From positions 14,218,501 to 14,282,500 of the forward strand of contig NC_053042.1 of the NCBI RefSeq assembly GCF_003473485.1: DNA of 64,000 bases, in the 5' to 3' direction. Source of the DNA: Medicago truncatula (lineage: Eukaryota > Streptophyta > Magnoliopsida > Fabales > Fabaceae). Positions within the stretch are counted from its first letter, which is position 1, and each line of letters opens with the position of its first letter. Shown one piece after another: positions 11,495 through 22,696 of this stretch. The notes beneath the pieces are model-generated. The model was not told the DNA's origin. It saw nothing but the letters and a program-made list of their open reading frames with translations, and ran no database searches. Position numbers and translations under genes: made by a program.

Positions 11495-12341
11495 ACTAGA
11501 CCATTGATCCGTGCTAACACACGTGTCATTTAAAAAATATAATATTCACTGAAAAAATAAGACACTGTAGTTCGCGTGAATCTAAAAATTGTCGTGAATT
11601 AAAGCAAAATGTCAATACCAAAGACTTTGTTATTGTTCCATAATTCTAATACGTAGTTCCTGTTACTTTGAAATAACATATAATTTTGAAAGGGAAATTG
11701 AAGTTCGTTGACATGCAAATAGTTTCAATAAATAAGAAAATGAATAGTACACAAAAAAGTCCTACACATTACGGAAAACTTCTTTGTAGACCACATTTGA
11801 TGCAACATCGGTATCATCACCGTCGTCGTCATTAATCAATATTTTTAAACCACCCCTCGAAGTAACCCGTGATATTGCGACGTACAACTGTGCATGTGAA
11901 AAATAGGAGACGGTAGATAGACACCATGTTCTAGCGACTGACCCTGACTCTTGTTAATAGTCATTGCAAATGAGACAGATGTCGGAAACTGCCTTCGTTT
12001 AAATTTGAAAGGAATTCTATTATCACATGATGTTAGTGATAACCTTGGAATAAACACCTTCTCACCGATATTAGAACCAGATATTACCCGTCCTTCGAGC
12101 ACAAATTTTCCCATCTTTGTAATGATCAATCTCCTACCATTACATAAGCCCAAACTTTGATCCATGTTCCTGAGTAACATGACAGGTGCTCCTACTTTCA
12201 GTCGCAACCGATGATTTGGCAATCCGGACGCCACAATGGTGTTGAGGAATTCAGGAGTGTGGATGTCATCTACTGCGTCACCATCTATGTTTTTATGATA
12301 AGGTGTATCGTAACTCAAATAGATATTTTCTTCACCAGGAA
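11495..12341 (-). mobile_element. Helitron 3' part with helicase pseudogene
   Basis: The minus-strand frame from about 12341 down to 11930 encodes the C-terminal part of a Helitron PIF1-type helicase. Visible motifs are VGAPVMLLRNMDQSLGLCNG and the helicase motif SFAMTINKSQGQS. After SLEH the frame breaks; continuing in a shifted frame gives LYVAISRV-like and GLKILIND-like text toward 11780, so at least one frameshift is present. Further along the minus strand is a short hairpin (CGTG…CACG near 11508-11521), and then CTAGT ending at 11495, the canonical Helitron 3' terminus. The base after CTAGT is A, not the usual T. The Rep domain and 5' end are absent. Confidence 0.75.
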
Positions 12342-12778
12342 AATTGCTCTACTTTGGTTTCAACAATGGTATTCTTTGGTGCCAATATTGCTCTACTTTG
12401 AAAATATTCTGCTTTACCAATGTTTACCATTATTTATAGGAAAAAGGTGCAATACGTGTTAGTAGGATATGTCGGTTGAGCAATAAAGAGTATTAGTTAT
12501 CAGGATAAGCACAAAATAGTGGAACAAAATTAGGAAGTGGCCAACATTTTAGGATAAAGATTAATATGAATAAAATGAAATTAATATTGTTGATGGGGCA
12601 CTTTGTTTTACTTAAGAATTGGCATGTAAATAGGGAGGGGGCGCAAAACAAAGGGATGTAGTTGAAGTTGAATAAAATTATGCCCAACATTTTTTGATAA
12701 AGATTAATATGAATAAAATGAAATTAATATTGTTGATGGGGCATTTTTTTTGACTTAAGAATTACCATAGTTGACTCG
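12342..12778. repeat. Two direct copies of a ~90-bp unit
   Basis: The segment at about 12540-12615 (ccaacattttaggataaagattaatatg… through …gatggggca) is repeated at about 12690-12760 with few differences. No gene is seen here. Confidence 0.6.
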
Positions 12779-13127
12779 CCAAAACATATTTTAGAGATGT
12801 GGATGAAATGTGTAGTAGTTACTTGAATGAGAGGAATTAGGATTTTTAGTTTGTTTCCACCCAAAACATATTTTAGAGATGTGAATGAAATCTTTAGTAG
12901 TTACTTGAATGAGAGGAATAAGGATTTTTAGTTTGTTTCCACCCAAAACATATTTTAGAGATGTGGATGAAATCCCGTAATTATTTGAATGAGAGAAATA
13001 AGGATTTTAGTTTGTTTCCACCAAAAAGTTACTTTAGAGATGTGGATGAAATCTCTTAGTTACTTGAATGAGAGAAATTAGGATTAGGATTTTAGTTTGT
13101 TTCCACCCAAAACATATTTTAGAGATT
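12779..13127. repeat. Tandem array, four-plus copies of an ~82-bp unit
   Basis: The unit begins aaaacatattttagagatg, passes through acttgaatgagaggaat and ends tttagtttgtttccaccc. It occurs four times with drift, plus a fifth partial copy ending about 13127. The copies are non-coding in all frames. Such minisatellites usually arise by slippage or unequal exchange. Confidence 0.8.
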
Positions 13128-13439
13128 AGGATTAGTAATCGTTAGTAATAATGTTACTAAAAGTGTCACCAAAAGGTAGTAATTGTTACTAATAATGTTA
13201 CTAAAAGCTATGCTACTAAAATGCTTTAGTAACACAGCTATGCTACTAAATTGATTCAGCAACACAAAAACATACACACACATATAAGTTTCCCTTGTTA
13301 TCAAAATTCACGTTACTAAATTGTTTGAGCAGCACAAACACAAATATATAAATCAAAAACCAAAGCAAGTAAGGCTAAATTATTTATGAAATTCAAGGGA
13401 CATTTGCTAAATTCAAAGACAAAATAATAGATGCTTCCA
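13128..13439. repeat. Short repeats of 'ttactaaa / ttagtaac'
   Basis: The words gttactaa, tgctactaaa and ttagtaacac recur in both orientations between 13130 and 13330. This resembles the subterminal region of a DNA transposon, but no termini were found. Confidence 0.35.
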
Positions 13440-14371
13440 AAACTCTAACCATGGACTAATTGTAAATAATATCAAGGTAGATGGTATCATGTGACCCAAC
13501 CATCAGAGCACCCCCTGATCTTCACACCTTCATGGAGCCTGCGAGCTTCCACAAATCTATTCCAACACCGTCCTATCTTGAAGTGTTCATAAGGAAAATT
13601 TGCAAAAGTTAGCTCACGAACCCATTTGTTACCGCAATCATCGATAATATTCACAGTTGTTAAGAGTGTATCAAGCATCTGCGGAACATTGCCGGTGTAA
13701 AGTAGAATCTGCAAAATTAGAAATCCATGTAACTTATATCAACTAAACGGAAAAAGAACAAAAGAAGTTAAGGTGAACACGAAAAGTGTATCATACCATG
13801 CAAATTTTAGTAACATCATACTTAGTTAATTTCTTTTCGAAATCAAGAACCATGTCAGTGATATTGTGATGATAAGCAAGAAGAGATGTTATTGGGGGGA
13901 GATAGTCATCGAAAGTTGCTTGCAAATTCATCTTGTCAAGAATTCATAGGGGGGTCAAAATCGGGTAGGGGATACTCTTGTGAAACCTATCAGTCAACTG
14001 TATATCAAACTGTCCGTCACCCACAGAAAAAAACAAACAAAAACATCATAAACGTTGATAAAATAGAATGCAAATAATTAAGAATAGGTATATTTCGCAA
14101 AAAACACACACAACATCAATGTCATATTCAACAATATATGATCTGTATTTCAGTCTCAGCTTGTTGATTGCTTTGTCAAGATCGGAAAGAGGGTTTTTCA
14201 TCAACGGACCTACAAAAGATTGAAAGGGATTGAAAGAATGATTTATACTTTAAAACAGCGAGGAATAAGAGCAAAAGTCTATATATTTAGTTTAAACCAG
14301 AGTGGAATGAAGATATGGTTACCAGTGAGGCAGTGGTATGACAGCAAAGTCTGAATGTTTCTGGAAGCCAT
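13440..14371 (-). pseudogene. Broken spliced gene of a small plant family, possibly B3-like
   Basis: A gene-like exon series reads on the minus strand. An ATG at 14371 gives MASRNIQTLLSYHCLTG. A second exon near 14110-14209 (after an AG at its edge) reads GPLMKNPLSDLDKAINKLRL. A third near 13800-14020 reads DGQFDIQLTDRFHKSIPYP, then hits an in-frame stop (near 13945) before continuing as LPPITSLLAYHHNITDMVLD. The last exon (13440-13710) contains DDCGNKWVRELTFANFPYEH and ARRLHEGVKIR. After that a one-base frameshift is needed to read on to GSHDTIYLDIIYN and a stop. The last part resembles the end of a B3 DNA-binding fold, but that is only a guess. Two independent lesions argue for a pseudogene. 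Confidence 0.6.
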
Positions 14372-14680
14372 GTTGATTAAGAAATTTCGGTTTAAGAGAA
14401 AGGTATGGTTTTAAAAAGAGATTTCGGTTTAGGAGAAATGATTAAAATATATTGGTGAGGGTTTGGAGGAGGGGAGTTAGGAAATATGGTTTATGGAAAT
14501 CAATTAGATAGGTTTTAGGATGAGTGAAGTTAGGAAATCATGGTTAGGGTTTGGAGGAGGGGAATTGGGAAATATGGTTAGGTTTTGAAGGAGGGAAAAG
14601 TTGCTAAAATATTAGGTTAAAATATTAGGTTAAAATTAGGGCAACAAAGCTTTGTTTAGGAATAAGAGATCTATTGACTT

Positions 14681-16176
14681 AATACATCATTTGGTCCCTT
14701 AACTTATTTTTGGTTTTCAATTTGGTCCCTTAACTATAAAGTGTCTCAATTTGGTCCCGTAAATCTTCTTCCGTTTATCATCTTGGTCCTGTCCGTTTAT
14801 TTTTTAATGTCTAATATTTTTGATATTGTTTTGACCATTCGATGGCAGGTCCATTGTATACCACATTGAGCCACCAACACCTAATTTTTTTTCCCTTTCT
14901 TCATCTTCTTCCTCCCACCACAACCTCATATTCATATGAACTTCATCAACATTTATACAATATATCAGGAAAAAAAAAAAATCCCATAAAAAATTCAACA
15001 TTTAACCACAAATAAAACCCAAATTCAACATCATGAATTCATGGCTTCCACAAATTCAACACAAAAAATAAAACATAGATTCAATTGTAATAACCTAGCT
15101 TAATTCTTCACTTTGATTCTAGCATAAATTAAATATGTTTACGATTCCGATTCTATAAACAAAAAAGTGAAAATAGAAGGAATAATTCACAGAAGAAGCA
15201 TCTTAGATGAAACAACAATTCACCATCGTGGTCTTCAAGTTTTCTTTCTTTCTCTCACTTTTTTTTTTTTTTTTTCAGTTCTAAGATTTCTATTGTGCCA
15301 GATCTCAAATTTTTTATATCATTGATCTTGATATCATTGTCAGTTTAGGTTAATCAGCATGGGTGTTAATTTTTGAGACTGTTTTTGTCTGAGTGTGTAA
15401 AATTAGAATAGTTAATTTTTGGAATTGAAATGCTTTCAACAGAAGATCATCACCAGTGCGTTCATTGTTGTTACTGCCTGATGTTCTTCTCACTCTTCTT
15501 GTTAATCGGAATTTGATTCTATTGCTTCTTCAATTGTTGAGTTTTTACAACTTGTTGGGTACTCTTTATTAAAGCTTTAATTTATATCATGGTGATGGTG
15601 GTGAAGGGGTAGTTATGAGATGGTGAAAAATCTATAAACTTTTTGTGATTAAAATAGGAGTTGTTGATGGTGAAAAATCTATAAACCTGAAAATTAGATC
15701 TGAAAAAATGAGTTTGTGTCATGGGAAGATAATGAAGGTTAAATGAAGAAGATGAAGATTGATAAGTTTTTTTGGTTTGAGAGTTTTATATTTTTGATTT
15801 TCTGATTTTTTTTTTCTTTTCAAGATGATGAATATAGATGAATGAGAGTTTTATTTGGGGATGAAGAAGAATGATAGGGAAGAAGATGGAGGGAAAAAAT
15901 TAGGTGTTTGTGGTTCAATATAAGCTACAATAGACCCCTCCATGATCCAACGGTTTTCATTTTAAGAAATGATCAAACGGTTAAAAATATATGATTTAAT
16001 AAGGTCTATGGTAGACCACATATAAAGTTGTTTCACAATAGACATTTAAGGTTAAAAACAAACGGAAAGGACCAAAATGGTAAACGACATAAGACTTATG
16101 GGACCAAATTGAGACACTTTATAGTTAGAGGACCAAATTGAAAACCAAAAATAAGTTAAGGGACCAAATGATGTAT
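14681..16176. mobile_element. Inverted-repeat DNA element with conserved 49-bp terminal repeats
   Basis: The left terminus aatacatcatttggtccctt and about 49 bases from the start recur inverted, essentially unchanged, at the right end (…gggaccaaatgatgtatt). Similarity continues inward over the 'ggaccaaattgagacacttt' region. The interior (14880-15950) is a pyrimidine- or purine-rich gene-leader-like sequence without a long frame, as in elements that pick up host DNA. No matching target duplication was found in the flanks, so the element class (Mutator-like) is tentative. Confidence 0.65.
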
Positions 16177-16454
16177 TTTTAAAGAACTTTTGTTGGCTTT
16201 GTTAAAACTTTACATCAATTTCATACTTTACCCTTGCAAAAAATATTTCTTTTGAAACGGTCAAACCTTTGATAAAAAATTTAAAACCTTGTATTCAAAA
16301 AAAGATGAATTTTAGTTGGTATTACAAGATGCACTCAAGGTTATAGATAGTAGAGATGACAAAACTTATTAGCATGTTCCCCTATAAAAAATATCCACTA
16401 CTCAACCTGCCCCTAAATATATCTAATGCATACTCCATTTATGACGTTGCCAAG

Positions 16455-16735
16455 AAAGAATCATTTTTGTTAATAGTAATTGTTTAAGGAGACGGATTAG
16501 TCTTTTAAGAACAATCCATGCAAGGTAGCTGTCTAATAACAACATTGATAAAATGAGACAGGCGGATTTTCTAAGAATAAATACATTAATTAATCTAATA
16601 TTCCATCCACTCCTAGCTAATAGATTAATTAATTCTCCACTAGTCATTGAAAGAATCACTTTTGTTAAGTATTTAAGGAGACTAATAAGTCTTTTACGAA
16701 CAATCCAAGTAAAGCTAGCTGTAGTCTTATTTCAT
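16455..16735. repeat. Two direct copies of a ~90-bp segment
   Basis: The copy at about 16460-16535 (tttttgttaatagtaattgt…acaatccatgcaaggtagctgt) is repeated at about 16660-16735 (cttttgttaagtatttaagg…acaatccaagtaaagctagctgt). Two MITE-like remnants follow before the NLR gene. No gene is seen. Confidence 0.5.
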
Positions 16736-17270
16736 TGCTTTTTGAATAATATACATCTGTCATTATTAGTAACTCAAAAATTCAAAGTGGAGAATAGTAC
16801 CATCAGCTAATAATTACAACCCATTTTAGTAATATTTTAAAATTAATTTTAAATTGTTACCTCAAATGATAAAAATATATTAATTATAACTCTTATAATT
16901 ATTTTAAAATTGAATTTTTGAAACAATAATAATCCAGTTATGACAATTAAGAGAATGCTCTAAAAAAAATCAATTACAAGGGTAACTAGATCATTACATA
17001 TTCAAAATCAATTTTGATTCAAACTATCCAAACAACATCAACTTGTAAGAATCATGTTTAAGTGAGTATATCCAAACATAATCAATTCACATCAAACTCA
17101 TTTTTAAACAAAATCAATTTTTGGAAACTCAATTCTATCAAAATCAATCCCACCACCGCCATACCAAACACACACTAACTTGAAAAAATGATTAACTCAA
17201 CGCTGAAAAGAATATATATATATAGTATGTTTGAAACTTTAAATTAAGTTAAAAAAAATTGCACCTCTAA

Positions 17271-17603
17271 GGTGTGTTTGTTTGAAGTTATATTTGTAGA
17301 TTCCTAGGAATAAAATCATAAAAATACATATGCCTATGTTTGTTACAAGTTTACTAAATTTTATTTCCGGGTATAAAATGTTCCTGGAATAGAAATGTTT
17401 TCCTAAAGAAAAGGGTGGGAATAAATTTCCCATGAAAATAAAATTATGTGTAATTACCTATTATAATCCTATTTTTAAGGTTCCATACTATAAAATTAAC
17501 CAAACATATTTTTTTTCTGAATACCTTGAAATAAAGTTTCCATCTTTATATTTCAATGAATGTTATTCCTTGAAATAAATTTGATAAACTTGAAACAAAC
17601 ACA
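17271..17603. mobile_element. MITE in the NLR 5' flank
   Basis: The ends ggtgtgtttgtttgaagtt and aacttgaaacaaacacac are inverted near-matches, about 330 bp apart. The interior carries repeated 'cctaggaataaaat' / 'attttatttccgggta' phrases in opposite orientation. It lies about 300 bp upstream of the NLR start codon. Confidence 0.5.
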
Positions 17604-17899
17604 CATATTTTTTTAAATAGACGAAATGACAATAATCATTGAAAACTCAGACACATATTTTACACATACCAAATGACGAAATGACAATAAGCATTTTTAT
17701 ATTGTTTTACAAGATATAAATGAAAAAAATATATAAGAATTAAAACTAAAATGACACAAACAATCCACCACTCAATAAACTTTTGTGGCAATTATAGAAT
17801 TTATTACAACTTATAGTCTACTCGCGTTGCATTTTCTTCTACGCTGCATTTATCTTCAAACTGATTTCTGCAGCTATTCTTACTTTGGAGAACTAAGTT

Positions 17900-20800
17900 A
17901 TGGCGACTATTGTGGTAGAAGCACTTCTTTCAGCTTCTTTGGAGCTGTTGTTGAAAAAAATTGTTGCTGAAGATTTCGTGGATTTCATTCGGAGTACCAA
18001 ACTTGATGTTGCACTGTTGGAAAAGCTGAACGTAACACTGCTGAGTCTACAAGCTGTACTTCATGATGCTGAGGAGAAGCAGATCACCAACCCTGCTGTT
18101 AAGCAATGGCTGGATCTGTTGCGAGATGCTGTCTTTGAAGCTGATGATTTGTTTGATGAAATCAACACCGAGGCTTTGCGGCGCAAAGTGGAAGGTGAGG
18201 ATGAAACCCAAACTGCTTCTACTAAGGTGCTCAAAAAACTCTCTTATCATTTCAAAATGTTTAATAGAAAGATCAACTCTAAACTACAAAAGCTAGTTGA
18301 TAGATTAGAAAATTTGAGCAACCAAAATCTTGGTTTCAAAGGTGCTTCCAGCAGTGTTTGGCATGGAACTCCTACAAGCTCCGTTATGGGGGATGAATAT
18401 GCTATTTATGGTAGAGAGGAAGACAAAAAGAAACTGAAAGAGTTTCTACTTGCAGAGGATGTTAGTGACGGTCGAAGTAAAATAGGAGTGATTTCCATTG
18501 TGGGGATGGGAGGGCTAGGAAAAACAACACTAGCTAAACTCCTCTACAACGACCGTGAAGTGAAGGAGAAATTTGAGGTGAGAGGGTGGGCACATATCTC
18601 AAAAGATTTTGATGTTGTCACCGTCACTAAAACCATCCTTGAATCTGTCACTTCAAAGAGAAATGACACTGATGCCTTGAATATTTTACAAGTGCAATTG
18701 CAACAAAGTTTAAGAAGTAAAAAGTTTTTGCTTGTACTCGATGACATATGGCATGGAAAATATGTTGACTGCTGGAATAGTTTGATTGACATATTTAATG
18801 TTGGGTTAAGGGAGAGTAAGGTCATCATCACAACAAGAAATGAAAGAGTTGCAGCAACCATGCAAACCTTTCTTCCAATCTACAAACTCGAACCTCTGCA
18901 AAGAGATGATTGTTGGTCTTTGCTTGCCAAATATGCATTTCCAACAAGTAACTACCAACAACGATCCAATCTAAAAAAAATTGGCAGAGAAATTGCCAAA
19001 AAATGTGATGGCTTGCCATTAGCTGCAATAGCAATAGGGGGTCTTCTTCGCACCAAATTCTCACAAGATTATTGGAATGATGTATTAAAAAGTAATATTT
19101 GGGAATTGACAAATGATGAGGTGCAACCATCTCTGCTATTGAGTTATCGTTATCTTCCTGCTCCTTTAAAAGGATGCTTTGCTTACTGTTCAATTTTTCC
19201 GAAGAACTCAATCTTAGAGAAAAATATGGTAGTTCAGTTGTGGATTGCAGAAGGTTTAGTACCTCAGCCCAAAAATGAGAAAAGTTGGGAAAAAGTAGCC
19301 GAAGAATACTTTGATGAACTAGTGTCAAGGTGTCTGATACGTAAAAGGTCCATTGATGATCTGGAAGTAAGCTTTGAAATGCATGATCTCGTCAATGATT
19401 TGGCTATGATAGTTTCATCTCCGTATTGTATTAGGTTGGACGAACAGAAGCCACATGAAAGAGTACGCCATTTGTCATACAATATAGGTGAATATGACTC
19501 ATACGATAAATTTGACCATTTGCAAGGGTTAAAAAGTCTACGAACAATCCTACCATTGCCATTGCATCTACCAAGGTTCTCGTCTGACAATTTTGTGTCG
19601 AGGAAGTTAGTTTATGACTTGCTGCCACAAATGAAACAGTTACATGTGTTGTCTCTATCAAATTACAAGAATATCACTAAGTTGCCCAACTCTATTGGAA
19701 ATTTAATATACCTGCGATACTTAAATCTCTCTCGCACTGGGATTAGAAGGTTGCCTTCTGAAACATGCAAGCTTTACAATCTACAGACCTTATTGTTGTC
19801 ATGCTGCGATAGTCTCATTGAATTACCGAAAGACATGGGGAAATTAGTGAATTTACGGCACCTTGACATCAGAGGCACTCCATTGTATGAAATTCCTGCA
19901 CAAATATTAAAACTAGAAAATCTACAAACCTTGTCTGACTTTGTTGTCAACTCTGAGGACGTCGGGTTGAAGATTGCAGATATGGGAAAATATTCCCATC
20001 TACAGGGGAGCCTTTTCATCTCAAAGCTTCAAAATGTAACTGACCCATCCCATGCTTTTCAAGCAAATTTGATGATGAAAAAACAAATTGACGAGTTGCA
20101 ACTACAATGGTCTTACACTACAAGTTCACAATTACAACAATGGTCTTGCACTACAAGTTCACAATTACAAAGTGTTGTATTAGAACAGTTGCGTCCATCG
20201 ACAAATTTGAAGAATCTCACCATCACTGGCTATGGTGGAAACAACTTTCCAAGTTGGTTGGGTGGTTCTTTATTTTGCAACATGGTGTGTTTGAAGATTT
20301 CACACTGTGATAATTGTCCAAGGTTGCCACCCTTGGGGCAATTAGGTAATCTTAGGAAGCTCTTTATTGACAAGATGAAATCAGTCAAGAGTATTGGTAT
20401 TGAACTCTATGGAAGTGGTTCTCCTTTGTTTCAACCATTTCCTTTATTGGAGACTCTTGAATTTGATACGATGCTAGAGTGGAAAGAATGGAAGTTGACA
20501 GGAGGTACATCTACAGAGTTTCCTCGTCTAACATGTCTGTCACTGCGAAATTGTCCGAAACTCAAAGGAAACATACCCCTTGGACAATTAAGTAATCTAA
20601 AAGAACTCCGTATTGAAGGGATGAACTCAGTAAAGACATTTGGTAGTGAGTTCTATGGAAGTAGTAATTCTCCTTTGTTTCAACCATTTCTCTCCTTGGA
20701 GACTCTACAGTTTAGGGATATGCAAGAGTGGGAGGAATGGAAGCTAATTGGAGGTACATCTACAGAGTTTCCTAGTCTTTCACATTTGTCACTATATGGA

Positions 20801-21982
20801 TGTCCGAAACTCAAAGGAAACATACCCGGCAACCATCCTAGTCTTACAAGTCTGTCACTTGAATATTGTCTCAAACTCAAAGGGATGTCACCCAAGAACC
20901 TTCCTTCCCTAAGAGAACTTGACTTAAGAGAATGCCCTCTATTAATGGAGTCAAGTCATTCAGATGATAAAAGAAACATTACAATTACAAGCCCGTCATC
21001 AGATGTATTCAGTGAATTGATGATCAGTCTCAATTCTCTTCGAAAGATTACCTTAAAAGACATTCCATCTCTAACATCCCTCCCGAGAGACAGTCTGCCA
21101 AAAACCTTACAATCTCTCATAATATGGAATTGTGGTAATTTGGAGTTCATTCCTTATGAATTCTCTGACAGTTACAAATCACTCGAGAATTTGGAAATAT
21201 CCAACAGTTGTAATTCGATGATATCGTTTACCTTGGGCTTTCTCCCTTTCCTCCAAACTCTACATATTTGTAACTGTAAAAGCCTAAAATCCATATTAAT
21301 TGCAGAAGACACATCACAGCATAATCTCTTGTTTCTTAGAACGGTCGAAATAAGGAAATGCGATGAACTGGAGTCCGTTTCCCTGGGTGGATTTCCCATT
21401 CCTAGCCTCGTTCATTTAACTGTGTGTGAGTGTAAGAAGCTTCGTTCGCTGCCAGAACCAACAAACACTCTTGGTATCCTTCAAAATGTGGAAATTCGAG
21501 ACCTTCCAAATCTGCAATATTTTGCCATAGATGATTTGCCTATCAGTTTACGGGAACTCAGTGTATACAAAGTTGGAGGAATTTTGTGGAATGCAACTTG
21601 GGAACGTCTTACATCTCTTTCAGTGTTGAATATTACGGGGGATGATCATGTGAAGGCGATGATGAAAATGGAAGTTCCGTTGCTACCCACTTCTCTCGTT
21701 TCCTTAACGATCTCTTTTGAAGATATAGAATGCTTGGATGGGAAGTGGCTTCAACATCTCACCTCTCTCCAGGAACTTAAGATTTCTGGTTCTCCCAAGC
21801 TCAAGTCATTGCCAGAAAAGGGGAAGTTGCCTTCCTCTCTTAAAGTATTGCGTATCATTGACTGCCCATTGTTGGAAGAAATTTGCCGATGGAAAAGTGG
21901 GAAAGAGTGGCGTAAGATTTCTCACATTCCCTTCATATTTTTCGGCAGCATTCCCTTCATGGACAGTATCATATCCTGGTGA
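17900..21982 (+). CDS. CC-NB-LRR disease resistance protein (RPP13-like protein 1 type)
   Basis: A single exon of 1360 residues. The coiled-coil domain (about 1-170) has the EDVID-like stretch EADDLFDEINTEAL. The NB-ARC domain is complete: P-loop GMGGLGKTT with Lys208, kinase-2 LLVLDDIW with Asp281-Asp282, RNBS-B VIITTRN, GLPL at 371, RNBS-D FAYCSIFP, and the MHD motif at 494-496. From about 560 to the end come leucine-rich repeats of cytoplasmic type. Such proteins sit in the cytosol as ADP-bound switches; effector perception through the LRR leads to ATP exchange and cell-death signalling. The LRR contains an 83-codon tandem duplication (matching points 249 bp apart, 20422 and 20671) and an exact-length 33-bp duplication (20105-20137, 20138-20170). 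All motifs are intact, so it is probably functional. The stop codon overlaps a consensus splice donor (see 21979-22081). The recognised pathogen cannot be inferred. Confidence 0.95.
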   Translation: MATIVVEALLSASLELLLKKIVAEDFVDFIRSTKLDVALLEKLNVTLLSLQAVLHDAEEKQITNPAVKQWLDLLRDAVFEADDLFDEINTEALRRKVEGEDETQTASTKVLKKLSYHFKMFNRKINSKLQKLVDRLENLSNQNLGFKGASSSVWHGTPTSSVMGDEYAIYGREEDKKKLKEFLLAEDVSDGRSKIGVISIVGMGGLGKTTLAKLLYNDREVKEKFEVRGWAHISKDFDVVTVTKTILESVTSKRNDTDALNILQVQLQQSLRSKKFLLVLDDIWHGKYVDCWNSLIDIFNVGLRESKVIITTRNERVAATMQTFLPIYKLEPLQRDDCWSLLAKYAFPTSNYQQRSNLKKIGREIAKKCDGLPLAAIAIGGLLRTKFSQDYWNDVLKSNIWELTNDEVQPSLLLSYRYLPAPLKGCFAYCSIFPKNSILEKNMVVQLWIAEGLVPQPKNEKSWEKVAEEYFDELVSRCLIRKRSIDDLEVSFEMHDLVNDLAMIVSSPYCIRLDEQKPHERVRHLSYNIGEYDSYDKFDHLQGLKSLRTILPLPLHLPRFSSDNFVSRKLVYDLLPQMKQLHVLSLSNYKNITKLPNSIGNLIYLRYLNLSRTGIRRLPSETCKLYNLQTLLLSCCDSLIELPKDMGKLVNLRHLDIRGTPLYEIPAQILKLENLQTLSDFVVNSEDVGLKIADMGKYSHLQGSLFISKLQNVTDPSHAFQANLMMKKQIDELQLQWSYTTSSQLQQWSCTTSSQLQSVVLEQLRPSTNLKNLTITGYGGNNFPSWLGGSLFCNMVCLKISHCDNCPRLPPLGQLGNLRKLFIDKMKSVKSIGIELYGSGSPLFQPFPLLETLEFDTMLEWKEWKLTGGTSTEFPRLTCLSLRNCPKLKGNIPLGQLSNLKELRIEGMNSVKTFGSEFYGSSNSPLFQPFLSLETLQFRDMQEWEEWKLIGGTSTEFPSLSHLSLYGCPKLKGNIPGNHPSLTSLSLEYCLKLKGMSPKNLPSLRELDLRECPLLMESSHSDDKRNITITSPSSDVFSELMISLNSLRKITLKDIPSLTSLPRDSLPKTLQSLIIWNCGNLEFIPYEFSDSYKSLENLEISNSCNSMISFTLGFLPFLQTLHICNCKSLKSILIAEDTSQHNLLFLRTVEIRKCDELESVSLGGFPIPSLVHLTVCECKKLRSLPEPTNTLGILQNVEIRDLPNLQYFAIDDLPISLRELSVYKVGGILWNATWERLTSLSVLNITGDDHVKAMMKMEVPLLPTSLVSLTISFEDIECLDGKWLQHLTSLQELKISGSPKLKSLPEKGKLPSSLKVLRIIDCPLLEEICRWKSGKEWRKISHIPFIFFGSIPFMDSIISW

Positions 21983-22081
21983 GTCACCAAATAGTAATTT
22001 CATGTTTCTTGTTATAAATATGCCATCAATAAATATTTTTAATTTCTCACCTTGATGGATAACATTTGCTTCCCTTTTCAG
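21979..22081 (+). other. Candidate intron overlapping the NLR stop codon
   Basis: The last codons read TCC TGG TGA, and the TGG-TGA junction contains the strong donor G|GTGAGT (intron from 21979). A pyrimidine-rich acceptor (cttcccttttcag) ends at 22081. Removing these 103 bases joins TCC TG to A, recreating TGA. The protein would end one residue earlier (1359 residues). Splicing would therefore be nearly neutral for the protein. No transcript evidence is available here. Confidence 0.45.
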
Positions 22082-22567
22082 ATTATGGCCCATCGGGTGT
22101 TGAAACTGGTATAAAATGCTTCCCCTTTTATTCTTCATTTTTCTTCTTGCTGCTGACCATGGTCACTGAAAAGGTTTGAAAATTCAACTAGCAGACAAGT
22201 CACATTCTCAAAGGGATCAGAAATGGGTTGCTCAACAAGGCTAATGATCATTACTTTCTGTGATGCGGGGGTTTCTTGCATGTGAGTCTTTATGGTACCC
22301 TTTGCCAATGTGTTAAGATATACAGTGAGGGCATGTGTTAAAAAAGAAGATATGTCTTCTTTTATAGAATCATGAGGGCATGGTGGTTTCTACTTTTTTA
22401 TGAGAAAAAAAAAAGAGAGAATTAAATAAATGAACCAAAGGTAATTAGCTAAATTTTTATTTTTGGTCTACTATCCTATAAGAAACCAATCCTATAAGTC
22501 TTGCCACTCTGTCTGTGTTTAATTGCATGATTATGTGTCTTGTGAATTACTTTTTCATTTCCCTCAG

Positions 22568-22696
22568 GTTTCAACTATGGGAAAGGCTATAAACGTGGAA
22601 ATCGAGCCATCAGAACTGGAAACCAGACCAGATCACCCTCCCCTAATGGTGCATGCTTCTTATACCGACCAGAACTTGCTCAATCTCGAATCAATG
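22568..22696 (+). other. Possible downstream (3'UTR) exon of the NLR transcript with a 40-codon ORF
   Basis: The segment follows a pyrimidine tract ending in CAG and precedes a GTAAAT donor-like site. It contains an ATG frame (22577-22699) reading MGKAINVEIEPSELETRPDH and on to a TAA, with a balanced, protein-like composition. A further AG (ttattgcag) near 23134 could continue the chain. NLR genes of legumes often have introns in the 3' untranslated region. The alternative is a relic of another gene. Confidence 0.3.

Noticed and set aside
18544..19661. Several 70-166 codon frames antisense to the NLR gene
   Set aside because: They lie wholly inside a well-supported coding exon and have no family motifs.
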